From an uncultured Porphyromonadaceae bacterium (lineage in GTDB: Bacteria > Bacteroidota > Bacteroidia > Bacteroidales > Muribaculaceae): DNA of 37,928 bases. Of the stretch, positions 8,562-17,606 are shown piece after piece. The stretch covers positions 1-37,928 of the forward strand of contig CAMWTJ010000015.1 in NCBI GenBank assembly GCA_947177185.1. Direction: 5' to 3'. The notes beneath the pieces are model-generated. The model was given only the letters and a program-made list of their open reading frames with translations. It was not told the origin of the DNA and did not search any database. The translations under genes and the position numbers were made by a program. Every line of letters begins with the position of its first letter. Position 1 is the first letter of the stretch.

Positions 8562-11218
8562 TTGCGTTGGTTTTTATGGTTGCTGAAAAGGCGTGCGAGC
8601 TCTCCGGCCCAGAGTATGACGCTGGTGGAGGCTATGATGGCAATCCAGTCGGCCGGGCGCAGGGGGGTGACGCCGAACAGGGCGCCGCCGAACTGCACTA
8701 TCAGTATCTGGCCTGCGAATATTATGGCGAGTATGAACAGAAACTCTCCGCATCCGGCCAGATGCAGCGCCGAGCGGCCGGTGGCGTAGGCGCGGGCGTT
8801 GAAGAGGTTCCAGAACTGCATGAACACGAATATGGTGAAGAACATGCTCAGCTCGTAGGGCGTGAGGCCGCGCGCGGCTGCGCCGAGGCGCAGATGTGTC
8901 AGCGCCGTCAGCGAGCCTGCTTCGGCGTGCTCGAACACGTAGAGCACGCCCAGCAGTATGGCGAAGAACAGGATGCCGGTGGAGATGATGGCGCGCCACA
9001 TGCCCCGAGTGATGATGAAGGCTCTGCGCGACCGCGGGCGCTCGTCCATCACATGGGGCGAGGGCGGCAGCGACGCCAGGGCCATGGCGGCGAAGGTGTC
9101 CATGATGAGGTTGACCCACAGCATCTGCGTGACGGTGAGCGGCGAGTGCGTGCCCATGACGGCTCCGGCGAGCACTATGAGGCATGCGGCCACGTTGACG
9201 GTCATTTGAAACAGTATGAAGCGCTGTATGTTGCGGTAGAGCGAGCGTCCCCACAGCACGGCGCGCGCTATGGAGGCGAAGCTGTTGTCGATGATGGTGA
9301 TGTCCGAGGCTTCCTTGGCCACGGCGGTGCCGTCGCCCATCGACAGCCCCACGTGGGCGGCTTTCAGGGCGGGCGCGTCGTTGGTGCCGTCGCCGGTGAC
9401 GGCCACCACCTCGCCGGCGCTCTGCAGCGCCTCCACGAGGCGTTTTTTGTCGAGCGGGCGGGCGCGGGCTATAATTTGTATGCGTGTGGCGCGCTCGGGC
9501 AGCTCGCTGTCGGGTATGGCTTCGAACTCGGGGCCGGTGACCACGGTGCCTTCCGCGTCGGGCGCTATGTCTATGCCCGTCTGCCGCGCAATCTCGCGGG
9601 CTATCACGGGTGTGTCGCCGGTCACAATCTTTATGTCGATGCCGGCGTGGCGGCAGTCGGCAATGGCGTCGGCCACGTCGTCGCGCACGGGGTCGGAGAT
9701 GCCTGTGATGCCCGTGAGGCGCAGCGGCGTGCCGGGTGCCACGGCTCCGCCGGCAATGCCGGTGGCGGTGGCGGCGAGCGGGGCTTCGGCGAAGGCGAGC
9801 GTGCGCAGTCCGCGCGCCTGCATGTCGCGGAGGGCGTCGAGCGTGTCGGCGCTGCTGTCGGCGCTGTCGCACATGGCCAGCACTATCTCCGGGGCGCCTT
9901 TGACGCACAGCGTGCGCTCTCCGCCGGGCGCCTCGACGGCGGTGGCCATGTATTTGCGCTCGGTGGAGAAGGGCAGTTCTTCGACCACGGTCACGCTGCG
10001 GCGCAGCGCGCGGTAGTCGTAGCCGCGGCTGTGGAGCCACAGCAGCAGCGCGCCTTCGGTGGGGTTGCCCAGGGGCACGGGTGCGCCCGCGCCGGAGGTG
10101 TCGAGCTCGGCCGTGCAGTTGACGGCTATGCCGAGTGCGGCGCGGCTTTCGGGCACGCGCAGGCGCGTTTCGGCCACCTGCATGCGGTTTTGCGTGAGGG
10201 TGCCGGTCTTGTCGGTGCAGATTACGGTGGCCGCGCCCATGGTTTCGCATGCGTGGAGCCGGCGCACGAGGTTGTTGGCGCGCAGCATGCGGCGCATGCT
10301 GTAGGCGAGGCTGAGCGTGACGGCCATGGGCAACCCTTCGGGTATGGACACGCACACGAGCGCTACGGCGAGCATGAGTGTCTGCAGGCCGTAGGTGAGC
10401 GCCTGCATCCAGTCGGGGTGGGGGTAGACGTGGAAGAAGGTGGCCATGCGGCACGCTATCACCAGTGCGGCTATGGTGTAGCTGACTATGGATATCATGC
10501 GGCTCAGGCGCGCGAGCTGGAGGTCGAGCGGCGTGCGCGTGCCGTTGTCGATGCGCGCGGCCTGCATGGTGCGGCCGTTCTCGGTGTTGTCGCCCACGGC
10601 TGTGACGCGCGCCGTGGCGTGGCCTTCGAGCACTTTTGTGCCGCGCATCACTCGGTCGGTGGCATAGGTGGCGTCGGGGTCGGCCTGGGCGGGGTCTTCG
10701 CTCTTGTGGCAGGCGGGCTCGCCCGTGAGCGACGATTCGTCGACGGTGAGCTGCCGCGATTCGAGCAGCACGGCGTCGGCGGGCACCTCGTCGCCTGTGC
10801 CGAGCATGATGATGTCGTCCACCACGATATCGCGCCTGGGCACCTGTGTGACGCGTCCGTCGCGCACCACGCGCACGGGTTCGTCGTCGTTGACGCGGTT
10901 GAGCAGGGCGAAGGCTCTGGCGGCGCGGTGCTCGAAGAGGAAGGCGAGGCCGGTGGCCAGCAGCACGGCCATGATGATGCCCACGGGCTCGAAGAACACT
11001 TCGGGGCTGCCGGATATGGTGTACTCGTAGACCGATATGGCCACACTGAGCACTCCGGCCACGCACAGCACTATGATGAGCGGGTCGGCGAACTTGGCCA
11101 TGAACTGGCGCCATAGGGAGATTTCGGGCGGCGGAGTGAGCACGTTGCTGCCGTGCTTGCGTCGCGATTCCTCGGCCTGGGCCTGCGAGAGGCCTGTGTG
11201 TGCGGCGGTGGACTGCAT
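8558..11218 (-). CDS. Calcium-translocating P-type ATPase, PMCA type (P2B)
   Basis: This inner-membrane pump most likely exports Ca2+ using ATP. From the ATG at 11218 it has 886 residues. It shows the actuator loop TGEP (165-168), the transport-site motif PEGLP in helix 4 (293-297), the phosphorylated aspartate in CDKTGTLT (D336), the nucleotide-binding KGAPE (440-444), the hinge TGDGTNDAP (608-616) and NLIMDT in helix 6. The segment around ACETMGAATVICTDKTG closely resembles plasma-membrane Ca2+ ATPases. An ATG at 11257 would add 13 residues, but it sits 4 bases beyond a strong hairpin, so I prefer 11218. It overlaps cvpA by 4 bp. The actuator motif is usually TGES, so the Pro is slightly unusual. 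Confidence 0.93.
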   Translation of the reverse strand: MQSTAAHTGLSQAQAEESRRKHGSNVLTPPPEISLWRQFMAKFADPLIIVLCVAGVLSVAISVYEYTISGSPEVFFEPVGIIMAVLLATGLAFLFEHRAARAFALLNRVNDDEPVRVVRDGRVTQVPRRDIVVDDIIMLGTGDEVPADAVLLESRQLTVDESSLTGEPACHKSEDPAQADPDATYATDRVMRGTKVLEGHATARVTAVGDNTENGRTMQAARIDNGTRTPLDLQLARLSRMISIVSYTIAALVIACRMATFFHVYPHPDWMQALTYGLQTLMLAVALVCVSIPEGLPMAVTLSLAYSMRRMLRANNLVRRLHACETMGAATVICTDKTGTLTQNRMQVAETRLRVPESRAALGIAVNCTAELDTSGAGAPVPLGNPTEGALLLWLHSRGYDYRALRRSVTVVEELPFSTERKYMATAVEAPGGERTLCVKGAPEIVLAMCDSADSSADTLDALRDMQARGLRTLAFAEAPLAATATGIAGGAVAPGTPLRLTGITGISDPVRDDVADAIADCRHAGIDIKIVTGDTPVIAREIARQTGIDIAPDAEGTVVTGPEFEAIPDSELPERATRIQIIARARPLDKKRLVEALQSAGEVVAVTGDGTNDAPALKAAHVGLSMGDGTAVAKEASDITIIDNSFASIARAVLWGRSLYRNIQRFILFQMTVNVAACLIVLAGAVMGTHSPLTVTQMLWVNLIMDTFAAMALASLPPSPHVMDERPRSRRAFIITRGMWRAIISTGILFFAILLGVLYVFEHAEAGSLTALTHLRLGAAARGLTPYELSMFFTIFVFMQFWNLFNARAYATGRSALHLAGCGEFLFILAIIFAGQILIVQFGGALFGVTPLRPADWIAIIASTSVILWAGELARLFSNHKNQRK

Positions 11219-11261
11219 GGGGGTGGGGTGCTTGAAAATCGGTGTGACGGGGGTCATTTGT

Positions 11262-11297
11262 CATGCAGGCCGGCCCTGCGCGGGGCCGGCCTGCATG
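11262..11297 (-). terminator. Perfect 15-bp GC-rich hairpin between secA and the Ca2+ ATPase gene
   Basis: CATGCAGGCCGGCCC (11262-11276) is the exact reverse complement of 11283-11297, with a six-base loop. It begins 32 bp after the secA stop and ends 4 bp before the upstream ATG of the ATPase gene. No T-run follows on the minus strand. It may be a terminator or attenuator for secA, or an RNA structure that limits translation of the ATPase from that ATG. Confidence 0.55.
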
Positions 11298-11329
11298 GAT
11301 TTGGGGGCTGCTGAGTGCGGGCGGGGCCG

Positions 11330-14300
11330 TTACTTGCCGCTGCCGCAGCAGTTTTTGTATTTCTTGCCGCTACCGCAGGGGCAGGGGTCGTTGCGTCCGA
11401 TGCGGGGGCCGTAGTTGCGCACGGTCTGCGGTGCGGCGGGCGCGCCCTGCCTTGCCGACGCCGCGCTGCGCTGGGCCTCTTCGCCGGGCAGGCCGGGACG
11501 CGAGGTGCGGTAGTTGTAGTTGCGGCGCGGGGCTTCGGGCGATGCCTGCTTCACTTCGGGCGCGGGGGGCTGCGGAGCGGATTCCTTGACGCTGCCGCCG
11601 GGATGCGCGGGCGCCTCGGGAGCGGGCGCCTCCTGGCGCACGGGAATCTGGCCGCGCATCAGTGCCGAGAGGGTCTTGACGTTGAGCTGGTTGAGCATGC
11701 CCTCGAACAGGTGGAACGACTCCACTTTGTATATCACGAGCGGGTCTTTCTGCTCGTAGGAGGCGTTTTGCACGCTCTGGCGCAGCTGGTCGAGCTCGCG
11801 GAGGTGTTCCTTCCAGAGTTCGTCGATGGTGACGAGCAGTATGGCCTTGTGCCATTCCTTGACTATGCTGCGGCACTTGGTGTCGTAGGCCTGCTGGAGG
11901 TTGATGCGGAGGTTGAAGAGCCGCTTGCCGTCGGTGATGGGCACTATGATGTTGCCGGTGAATTCGTTGCCTTCCACAATGCGGGCTATCACGGGCCATG
12001 CCACCTCGCAGATGCGCTCGCTGCGGCGGTCGAGAGTGGCGATGGCGGCGTCGTGTATGCGCTCTATGCGGTCTTCGACGTCGAGGTTGCGGTATTCGTC
12101 CTCCGTGACGGGAATCTCGAGCGTGAGCACTCGGTAGAGCTCGAAGCGCAGGTCGGCGTAGTCGTTGGGGCCGTCGTACGTGCGCACGATGTTTTCGATG
12201 CAGTCGTAGAGCATGTTGGCGATGTCGATGCCCACGCGTTCGCCCACGAGTGCGTGGTGGCGGCGCGCATAGATGTATGTACGCTGCTTGTTCATCACGT
12301 CATCGTACTCGAGCAGGCGCTTACGTATGCCGAAGTTGTTTTCCTCGACGCGCTTCTGCGCTTTCTCGATGGCGTTGTTGACCATCTTGTGCTCTATCAC
12401 CTCGCCTTCCTTGAGTCCGAAGGTGTCGAGCATCTTCATCACGCGGTCGGTGGCGAAGAGTCGCATGAGCTGGTCTTCGAACGACACGAAGAACACAGAC
12501 GAGCCGGGGTCGCCCTGACGTCCGGCGCGTCCGCGCAGCTGGCGGTCCACGCGTCGGCTTTCGTGGCGCTCGGTGCCTATGATGGCGAGTCCGCCGGCGG
12601 CCTTCACCTCGTCGGTGAGCTTGATGTCGGTGCCGCGTCCGGCCATGTTGGTGGCTATGGTCACGGTGCCGCTGCGTCCGGCCAGTGCCACAATCTCGGC
12701 CTCGCGCTGGTGCAGCTTGGCGTTGAGCACGTTGTGGGGTATGCGTCGGCCGGTGAGCATGCGGCTTAGGAGTTCTGAGATCTCGACCGAGGTGGTGCCT
12801 ACGAGCACGGGGCGTCCTTCCTGCACGAGGCGTTCTATTTCCTCGATCACGGCGGAGTATTTCTCGCGCTTGGTCTTGTAGACGCGGTCGTTCATGTCGA
12901 TTCGCGCCACGGGCTTGTTGGTGGGTATGCTCACCACGTCGAGCTTGTAGATGTCCCAGAGCTCGCCGGCCTCGGTGCTGGCGGTACCCGTCATGCCCGC
13001 GAGCTTGTGGTACATGCGGAAGTAGTTCTGGAGGGTGATGGTGGCGAAGGTCTGCGTGGCGGCTTCCACCTTCACTCCTTCCTTGGCTTCGATGGCCTGG
13101 TGCAGTCCGTCGCTGTAGCGGCGGCCTTCCATGATGCGGCCGGTCTGTTCGTCGACGATTTTGATTTTGTTGTCGTCGATCACGTATTCCACGTCTTTTT
13201 CGAAGAGCGTGTAGGCCTTGAGCAGCTGCGTGACGGTGTGCACGCGCTCGGCCTTGAGGGCGTAGTCGGCCATGAGCGCGTCTTTTTTCTCGGCGCGCTC
13301 GGGGGTGTCGGGCTCGTTTTCAAGCTCGCTGAGCTGTGCGGCTATGTCGGGCAGCACGAAGAACTGCGGGTCGTTGATTTTGCCGGTGAGTTCGTCGAGG
13401 CCTTTGTCGGTGAGCTCTACGCTGCGGTTTTTCTCGTCGATTACGAAATAGAGCGGGTCGGTGACCACGGGCATTTCGCGTGCGTTGTCCTGCAGGTAGT
13501 ACGCCTCGGTCTGCAGCAGGAGGTTTTTCATGCCTTCCTGGCTGAGGAACTTGATGAGCGCGCCGTTTTTGGGCAGGCCCTTGAAGGCGCGGAAGAGCAG
13601 CAGGGCGCCTTCCTTGCGGGTGTCTTTGTCGTCGCTGGCGATTTTGGTTTTTGCTTCGGCGAGTATGGCGGTGACGAGGCGTCGCTGTGCCTGCACCACT
13701 TTTTCCACGTTGGCCTTGTAGTCGTTGAAGAACTGGTCGTCGCCTTTGGGCACGGGGCCGGAAATGATGAGCGGCGTGCGCGCGTCGTCGATGAGCACGG
13801 AGTCCACCTCGTCGACTATGGCGTAGTAGTGCTTGCGCTGCACGAGGTCGTCGGGCGCCATGGCCATGTTGTCGCGCAGATAGTCGAAGCCGAATTCGTT
13901 GTTGGTGCCGAAGGTGATGTCGCACATGTATGCGGCGCGGCGTGCGGCGGAGTTGGGCTCGTGCTTGTCGATGCAGTCGACCGTTGAGCCGTGGAACATG
14001 TAGAGCGGTCCCATCCACTCGGAGTCGCGCTTGGAGAGGTAGTCGTTGACGGTGACCACGTGCACGCCCCTTCCGGCCAGAGAGCGCAGGAACACGGGCA
14101 GCGTGGCCACGAGGGTCTTGCCCTCGCCGGTGGCCATTTCGGCTATCTTGCCCTGATGCAGCACGATGCCGCCTATGAGCTGCACGTCGTAGTGCGTCAT
14201 GTCCCAGGTGATTTCGTTGCCTCCGGCCATCCAATGGTTGCGCCATATGGCTTTGTCGCCTTCGATGCTCACGAAGTCGCGTCCTTCGCCCGCGAGCTTG

Positions 14301-14707
14301 CGGTCGAGGTCGGTGGCGGTGACTTCGATGGTGCTGTTCTGCGAGAAGCGCGATGCTGTTTCGCGCATGGTGGCGAACACCACGGGCAGGTGGTCGTTGA
14401 GCTGCGTTTCGAGGGTGTCGAGTATGTTTTTCTCGTGGCGGTCTATCTGGTCCCAGAGGTTCTGTCGCTGGTCGAAGGGCAGTGTTTCCACTTCCTGGCG
14501 CAGTGTTTCGATGGCACTGCGGTCGGCTTCGGTGGCGGCGGCTATGTCGGCGCGCACTTTGTCTATCTCGGCGCGCAGTTCGTCGTTGGAGAGTTCTTTC
14601 AGGCGCGGGCCTTCAGCCTGTATTTTGGCCACTATGGGACGTATGGCCTTGAGGTCGCGGCTCGATTTGTCGCCGAATATTTTGGATATGATGCTTGTGA
14701 AACTCAT
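11330..14707 (-). CDS. secA: Preprotein translocase ATPase SecA
   Basis: SecA is the motor that drives unfolded preproteins through SecYEG. The 1125-residue protein is larger than E. coli SecA (901) because of insertions usual in Bacteroidetes. It has Walker [15 protein letters not shown] (about 191-204), the [12 protein letters not shown] helicase motif II, the preprotein cross-linking region, [10 protein letters not shown] motif VI, a Pro/Ala-rich linker and a C-terminal zinc site with C1109, C1111, C1120 and C1121 (the fourth ligand position is Cys rather than His). I chose the ATG at 14707 ([16 protein letters not shown]); the longer frame from 14761 adds 18 residues with no family similarity. 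No consensus promoter is visible in the 90 bp upstream. Confidence 0.97.
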   Translation of the reverse strand: MSFTSIISKIFGDKSSRDLKAIRPIVAKIQAEGPRLKELSNDELRAEIDKVRADIAAATEADRSAIETLRQEVETLPFDQRQNLWDQIDRHEKNILDTLETQLNDHLPVVFATMRETASRFSQNSTIEVTATDLDRKLAGEGRDFVSIEGDKAIWRNHWMAGGNEITWDMTHYDVQLIGGIVLHQGKIAEMATGEGKTLVATLPVFLRSLAGRGVHVVTVNDYLSKRDSEWMGPLYMFHGSTVDCIDKHEPNSAARRAAYMCDITFGTNNEFGFDYLRDNMAMAPDDLVQRKHYYAIVDEVDSVLIDDARTPLIISGPVPKGDDQFFNDYKANVEKVVQAQRRLVTAILAEAKTKIASDDKDTRKEGALLLFRAFKGLPKNGALIKFLSQEGMKNLLLQTEAYYLQDNAREMPVVTDPLYFVIDEKNRSVELTDKGLDELTGKINDPQFFVLPDIAAQLSELENEPDTPERAEKKDALMADYALKAERVHTVTQLLKAYTLFEKDVEYVIDDNKIKIVDEQTGRIMEGRRYSDGLHQAIEAKEGVKVEAATQTFATITLQNYFRMYHKLAGMTGTASTEAGELWDIYKLDVVSIPTNKPVARIDMNDRVYKTKREKYSAVIEEIERLVQEGRPVLVGTTSVEISELLSRMLTGRRIPHNVLNAKLHQREAEIVALAGRSGTVTIATNMAGRGTDIKLTDEVKAAGGLAIIGTERHESRRVDRQLRGRAGRQGDPGSSVFFVSFEDQLMRLFATDRVMKMLDTFGLKEGEVIEHKMVNNAIEKAQKRVEENNFGIRKRLLEYDDVMNKQRTYIYARRHHALVGERVGIDIANMLYDCIENIVRTYDGPNDYADLRFELYRVLTLEIPVTEDEYRNLDVEDRIERIHDAAIATLDRRSERICEVAWPVIARIVEGNEFTGNIIVPITDGKRLFNLRINLQQAYDTKCRSIVKEWHKAILLVTIDELWKEHLRELDQLRQSVQNASYEQKDPLVIYKVESFHLFEGMLNQLNVKTLSALMRGQIPVRQEAPAPEAPAHPGGSVKESAPQPPAPEVKQASPEAPRRNYNYRTSRPGLPGEEAQRSAASARQGAPAAPQTVRNYGPRIGRNDPCPCGSGKKYKNCCGSGK

Positions 14708-14752
14708 TTCTGTGTAACGTGTGTGGGGGTTGTAAATGTGGTGGGGGTGTGT

Positions 14753-14788
14753 ACGCCGCACTCGGCGTGAAGCGCCGGCGGCGGCGCT
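14753..14788 (-). other. Two tandem short hairpins in the secA leader
   Basis: Two perfect six-base stems follow one another: ACGCCG/CGGCGT (14753-14758 with 14763-14768) and AGCGCC/GGCGCT (14771-14776 with 14783-14788). They lie between the stop of the phosphatase-like gene and the secA start. Without a T-run they are not clear terminators. Given the high GC content, chance is possible. Confidence 0.3.
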
Positions 14789-14797
14789 GCGCGCGGC

Positions 14798-16402
14798 CTA
14801 CAGCGGCAGCGCGGGCATGCCTGCGCCGTTGGGCGAGCGTATGCGCAGCAGCCGTGCCACGGTGGGTGCCACGGTGCGGGCGTCGACGGGCGCGGCTATG
14901 GTGCGCGGGTCGATGCCGGGTGCCATGATCACGGCCATGCCTGCGGGTGCTACCTCGCGGTGCACCATGGGGGTGCGTGTGGCCGGCGCGGGTGTCTGCC
15001 AGTCGTCCACCACCTCCCAGCCTGCGGCGGGCGATATGAACACGTCGCCCGCATGGGCTATGGATGTGTTGCGCCGCATGGCCTGTGAGCCTTCGCCGGC
15101 GCGTTCGTTGATTATGTCGTCGATGGTGAAGGCGCGCCTTACGCCGCTCATGCGCTCCAGGAAGTCGGCTGCTTCGGTGCGTATGGCTGCGGGGTCGATG
15201 GCGCGCTCGCTTATGAGGCGGTCGTTGAGGAAAAATGCGTTGCGGTGGAATCCCTTCACCCAGTCGCCGTTGCCGTGCAGGGCTATGAGATACATGTTGA
15301 GTAGCGAGATGGCCTTGCGGGTGGAGAATTCGCCGAAGGGCACGGCCCAGCGTTCGTCGTCGCGGCGCGAACGCGAGCCGGGAGGTGTGGCTGCCAGATA
15401 CACGAGCGTGCGGTTCATACCCGGTCCGCGGTCCACGGCGGCAAACAGCTGCTCAAGGTCGCGGTCGAGGCGCAGGTAGCTGTCCATCAGCTCGTAGCGC
15501 GTGTCGGCGCTTTTGCTGTCGACGAAGGGCCGTATGGTGTAGGCGAGGTTGAGCATGTCCACGCCGTCGTGCGCACCGAAGTCGGGTGTGGCCAGGATTT
15601 CTTCCGCGAGCTGTGTGATTTCGGTGTTGAGCAGCGGCGTGGTCATGAATTTGGCCACTCGCTCGCTCTTGCTGCGTCCGAAGGTGTAGCGGAAGGGATA
15701 GCGCGTGAGGTGGTCGGGCAGCTCGGGGTATGCGGCCGCCGGGCGCAGCGGCGCCCAGCTCATGGTGTCGAGCCTTACGGCAAGGGGGCGCAGGCGGTTG
15801 CGCGCGGCGAGGCTGGTGGGCGGCTCCTTGTAGAAGGTGGATGTGGCCCAGTTGCCGTTGTCGGCGTTGAGCCACAGGGCGCTGTTGGCGGCGTGTCCGC
15901 CGAGCAGTATGGCCTGCTGCGGGTCGGCGGCTATGGCGTAGACTGCCGTGACGCCTCCGCCGGCTATGCGTGCCTCGTCGGCTATGGTGCTCACGGCGAG
16001 TGCCGCGGGCGAGTATGTTTCGTTGGTGTAGTTGCCCATGGCTCCGGGGTCGTGGAGCAGGGGGGCTGTGCGCAGGGCCTCGCGGTCGAAGCGTGTGGCG
16101 CCGTCGATGCCGCTGATGTCGGCCGTGGCGCCGCTCACTATCACTGCCGTGGCTCCGTGCGCGTCGAGAGGCGTGCCGTAGTCGAGCGTGGGAATCACCA
16201 CGCCCTGCTCGAGCAGGCGGTTGAAGCCGCCTTTGCCGAAGCTGTCGCGCAGCAGGTCTATATAGTCCTGCTCCAGGCCTTCCACCACTATGCCCACCAC
16301 GAGCTGCGGCCGCGCGGGCGTGCCTGCCACGACGGCCAGCGTGGCCATCGCGGAAGCGACAAATGTGAGCAGAAGGCGCGGCGTGCGCGCGGTACGTTTC
16401 AT
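14798..16402 (-). CDS. PafA-like alkaline phosphatase superfamily protein, probably inactive
   Basis: The 534-residue protein has a signal peptide and aligns by eye with the Bacteroidetes alkaline phosphatase PafA: QLVVGIVVEGLEQDY near the N-terminus, a central AILLGGHAANSALWLNAD segment, and a C-terminal VAPTVARLL segment. Most active-site positions differ. The first metal-binding Asp is Glu (E41), the nucleophile Thr is Asp (D80), the Lys/Arg pair of the substrate site is replaced around 160-162, the Asp/His pair near 288-298 is missing, and the usual ADHG is ATPP (338-341). A His near the C-terminus may remain. I infer a pseudoenzyme. The start at 16402 overlaps the DUF4105 stop by 4 bp, so the two may act together in the periplasm. 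Confidence 0.8.
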   Translation of the reverse strand: MKRTARTPRLLLTFVASAMATLAVVAGTPARPQLVVGIVVEGLEQDYIDLLRDSFGKGGFNRLLEQGVVIPTLDYGTPLDAHGATAVIVSGATADISGIDGATRFDREALRTAPLLHDPGAMGNYTNETYSPAALAVSTIADEARIAGGGVTAVYAIAADPQQAILLGGHAANSALWLNADNGNWATSTFYKEPPTSLAARNRLRPLAVRLDTMSWAPLRPAAAYPELPDHLTRYPFRYTFGRSKSERVAKFMTTPLLNTEITQLAEEILATPDFGAHDGVDMLNLAYTIRPFVDSKSADTRYELMDSYLRLDRDLEQLFAAVDRGPGMNRTLVYLAATPPGSRSRRDDERWAVPFGEFSTRKAISLLNMYLIALHGNGDWVKGFHRNAFFLNDRLISERAIDPAAIRTEAADFLERMSGVRRAFTIDDIINERAGEGSQAMRRNTSIAHAGDVFISPAAGWEVVDDWQTPAPATRTPMVHREVAPAGMAVIMAPGIDPRTIAAPVDARTVAPTVARLLRIRSPNGAGMPALPL

Positions 16403-17562
16403 TTTTTGCGGGCTATTATTATGTAGTTGGCGGCGCGCAGGGCGTCGGCGGCTATGAGCGGCCAGAATGAGGCGTTGGCGCTCTGCGGCAGCATGGGCCA
16501 TGCGGCGCAAAGCATCAACAGCACTGCAAAGTTAGCAATTTGATAGCATAATACAATGTGTCGGGCTTTTTTTATCCAAATAAAAATAACCGGGATGAAG
16601 CACAAAGGGTTCAGCCATGCCAGCAAAAAGTTGGGCGAGGTGGCCTCGTGGGTGGAAACAAACACGAGAAACACCAGCAGGCACCCTGCCGCGCCGAAGG
16701 CGGCGTAGAGCGCGGTGTCGAAGACGCGGCTGACGCGCCGGCGCCGGATGTCGCGCGCGGTGAAGGCTGCCGCGAGCAGCAGCACGGCCACTGCCGAGGC
16801 CATGGGCGTGGCCCACCACGGCGTGGGGCCGGCGGCCACACCCCCCGGGGCGCCGGCGGCCACTATCTCGCTGTGCTCCACCAGTGTGCGTCCGCCGGCG
16901 GTGCGCGCCTGCGGCAGCGCCTCGCCGAGCAGCACCGGGGCAAACATCTTCTCGCGCGCCGAGATGGGGCGGTCTATGCCCGGGCCGAGCGCAAGGTCTA
17001 TGCCGAACTGATACCACGGATAGTTGCGGTGGTAGTGGCGCATCACCTCGCGGAAGGTGCCGAGCTGCGGCGCGGGGTCGGGCAGCACTATGGAGTCGGC
17101 CAGGGCGCTCTCGACGGCGCGCAGCGGACGCGTGGCGCAGTTGTCGAGCACGTAGTTGTAGCGGTACACGCGGTTTTCAGGGCGCAGGTTGGCGGCTAAA
17201 AAGGCCGTGAGGCGCTGCTTCTCGGCGGGGGTGAGGCGCAGGCGGTGTTCGGTGACGCGGCGTCCGGCGCGGCGGTAGGCGTCGGCGAATACCGGCCAGG
17301 GAGTGGCGCCGCACAGGTAGTCGGTGTGCCCGAGGGCGAAGCGCCACACAAAGCCCGGCGCGTCGAAGTCAAACAGCCCGTAGTGCACGGCCAGGTCGGT
17401 GCCGTCGGGCAGCGCCACGCGCAGCGCGGCGTGGCCTTCGAGCTCATAGACATCGGAGCCGGCGTCGCACACCACGTAGCTCACCACAGTGTCGGGCCGC
17501 AGCGCGGCGTGCGCGGCCCATGCGGCGGCGCATATGCAGAGTATGGCCAGTAGACGTTTCAT
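16399..17562 (-). CDS. DUF4105 / Lnb N-terminal-domain protein with C-terminal membrane helices
   Basis: The 387-residue protein has a signal peptide (MKRLLAILCICAAAWAAHA), a periplasmic domain of about 200 residues matching DUF4105, and about four membrane helices at the C-terminus. Conserved features include YELEGHAALRV (H44) and NYVLDNCATRP (C142), an order compatible with a thiol acyltransferase or peptidase-like active site. From memory, this Pfam family has been linked to the Bacteroides lipoprotein N-acyltransferase Lnb. I am not certain this homolog is the orthologue. A consensus promoter lies only 7 bp before the ATG. The 4-bp overlap with the phosphatase-like gene suggests a two-gene unit. 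Confidence 0.82.
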   Translation of the reverse strand: MKRLLAILCICAAAWAAHAALRPDTVVSYVVCDAGSDVYELEGHAALRVALPDGTDLAVHYGLFDFDAPGFVWRFALGHTDYLCGATPWPVFADAYRRAGRRVTEHRLRLTPAEKQRLTAFLAANLRPENRVYRYNYVLDNCATRPLRAVESALADSIVLPDPAPQLGTFREVMRHYHRNYPWYQFGIDLALGPGIDRPISAREKMFAPVLLGEALPQARTAGGRTLVEHSEIVAAGAPGGVAAGPTPWWATPMASAVAVLLLAAAFTARDIRRRRVSRVFDTALYAAFGAAGCLLVFLVFVSTHEATSPNFLLAWLNPLCFIPVIFIWIKKARHIVLCYQIANFAVLLMLCAAWPMLPQSANASFWPLIAADALRAANYIIIARKK

Positions 17563-17569
17563 ACGTGTG

Positions 17570-17601
17570 CAAAAGTACTATAAAAACCCGACATGGGCAA
17601 A
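17570..17601 (-). promoter_or_regulatory. Consensus Bacteroidetes promoter for the DUF4105 gene
   Basis: On the minus strand TTTG (17598-17601) is followed after exactly 20 bp by TACTTTTG (17570-17577), matching both -33 and -7 consensus elements. The -7 box ends 7 bp from the ATG at 17562, so the transcript would start at or next to the start codon and be essentially leaderless. Confidence 0.7.
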
Positions 17602-17606
17602 CCCGC

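Noticed and set aside
8567-11116. Long plus-strand open frame of 849 codons opposite the calcium ATPase
   Set aside because: Antisense to a gene with a full set of P-type ATPase motifs; no recognisable domain of its own.
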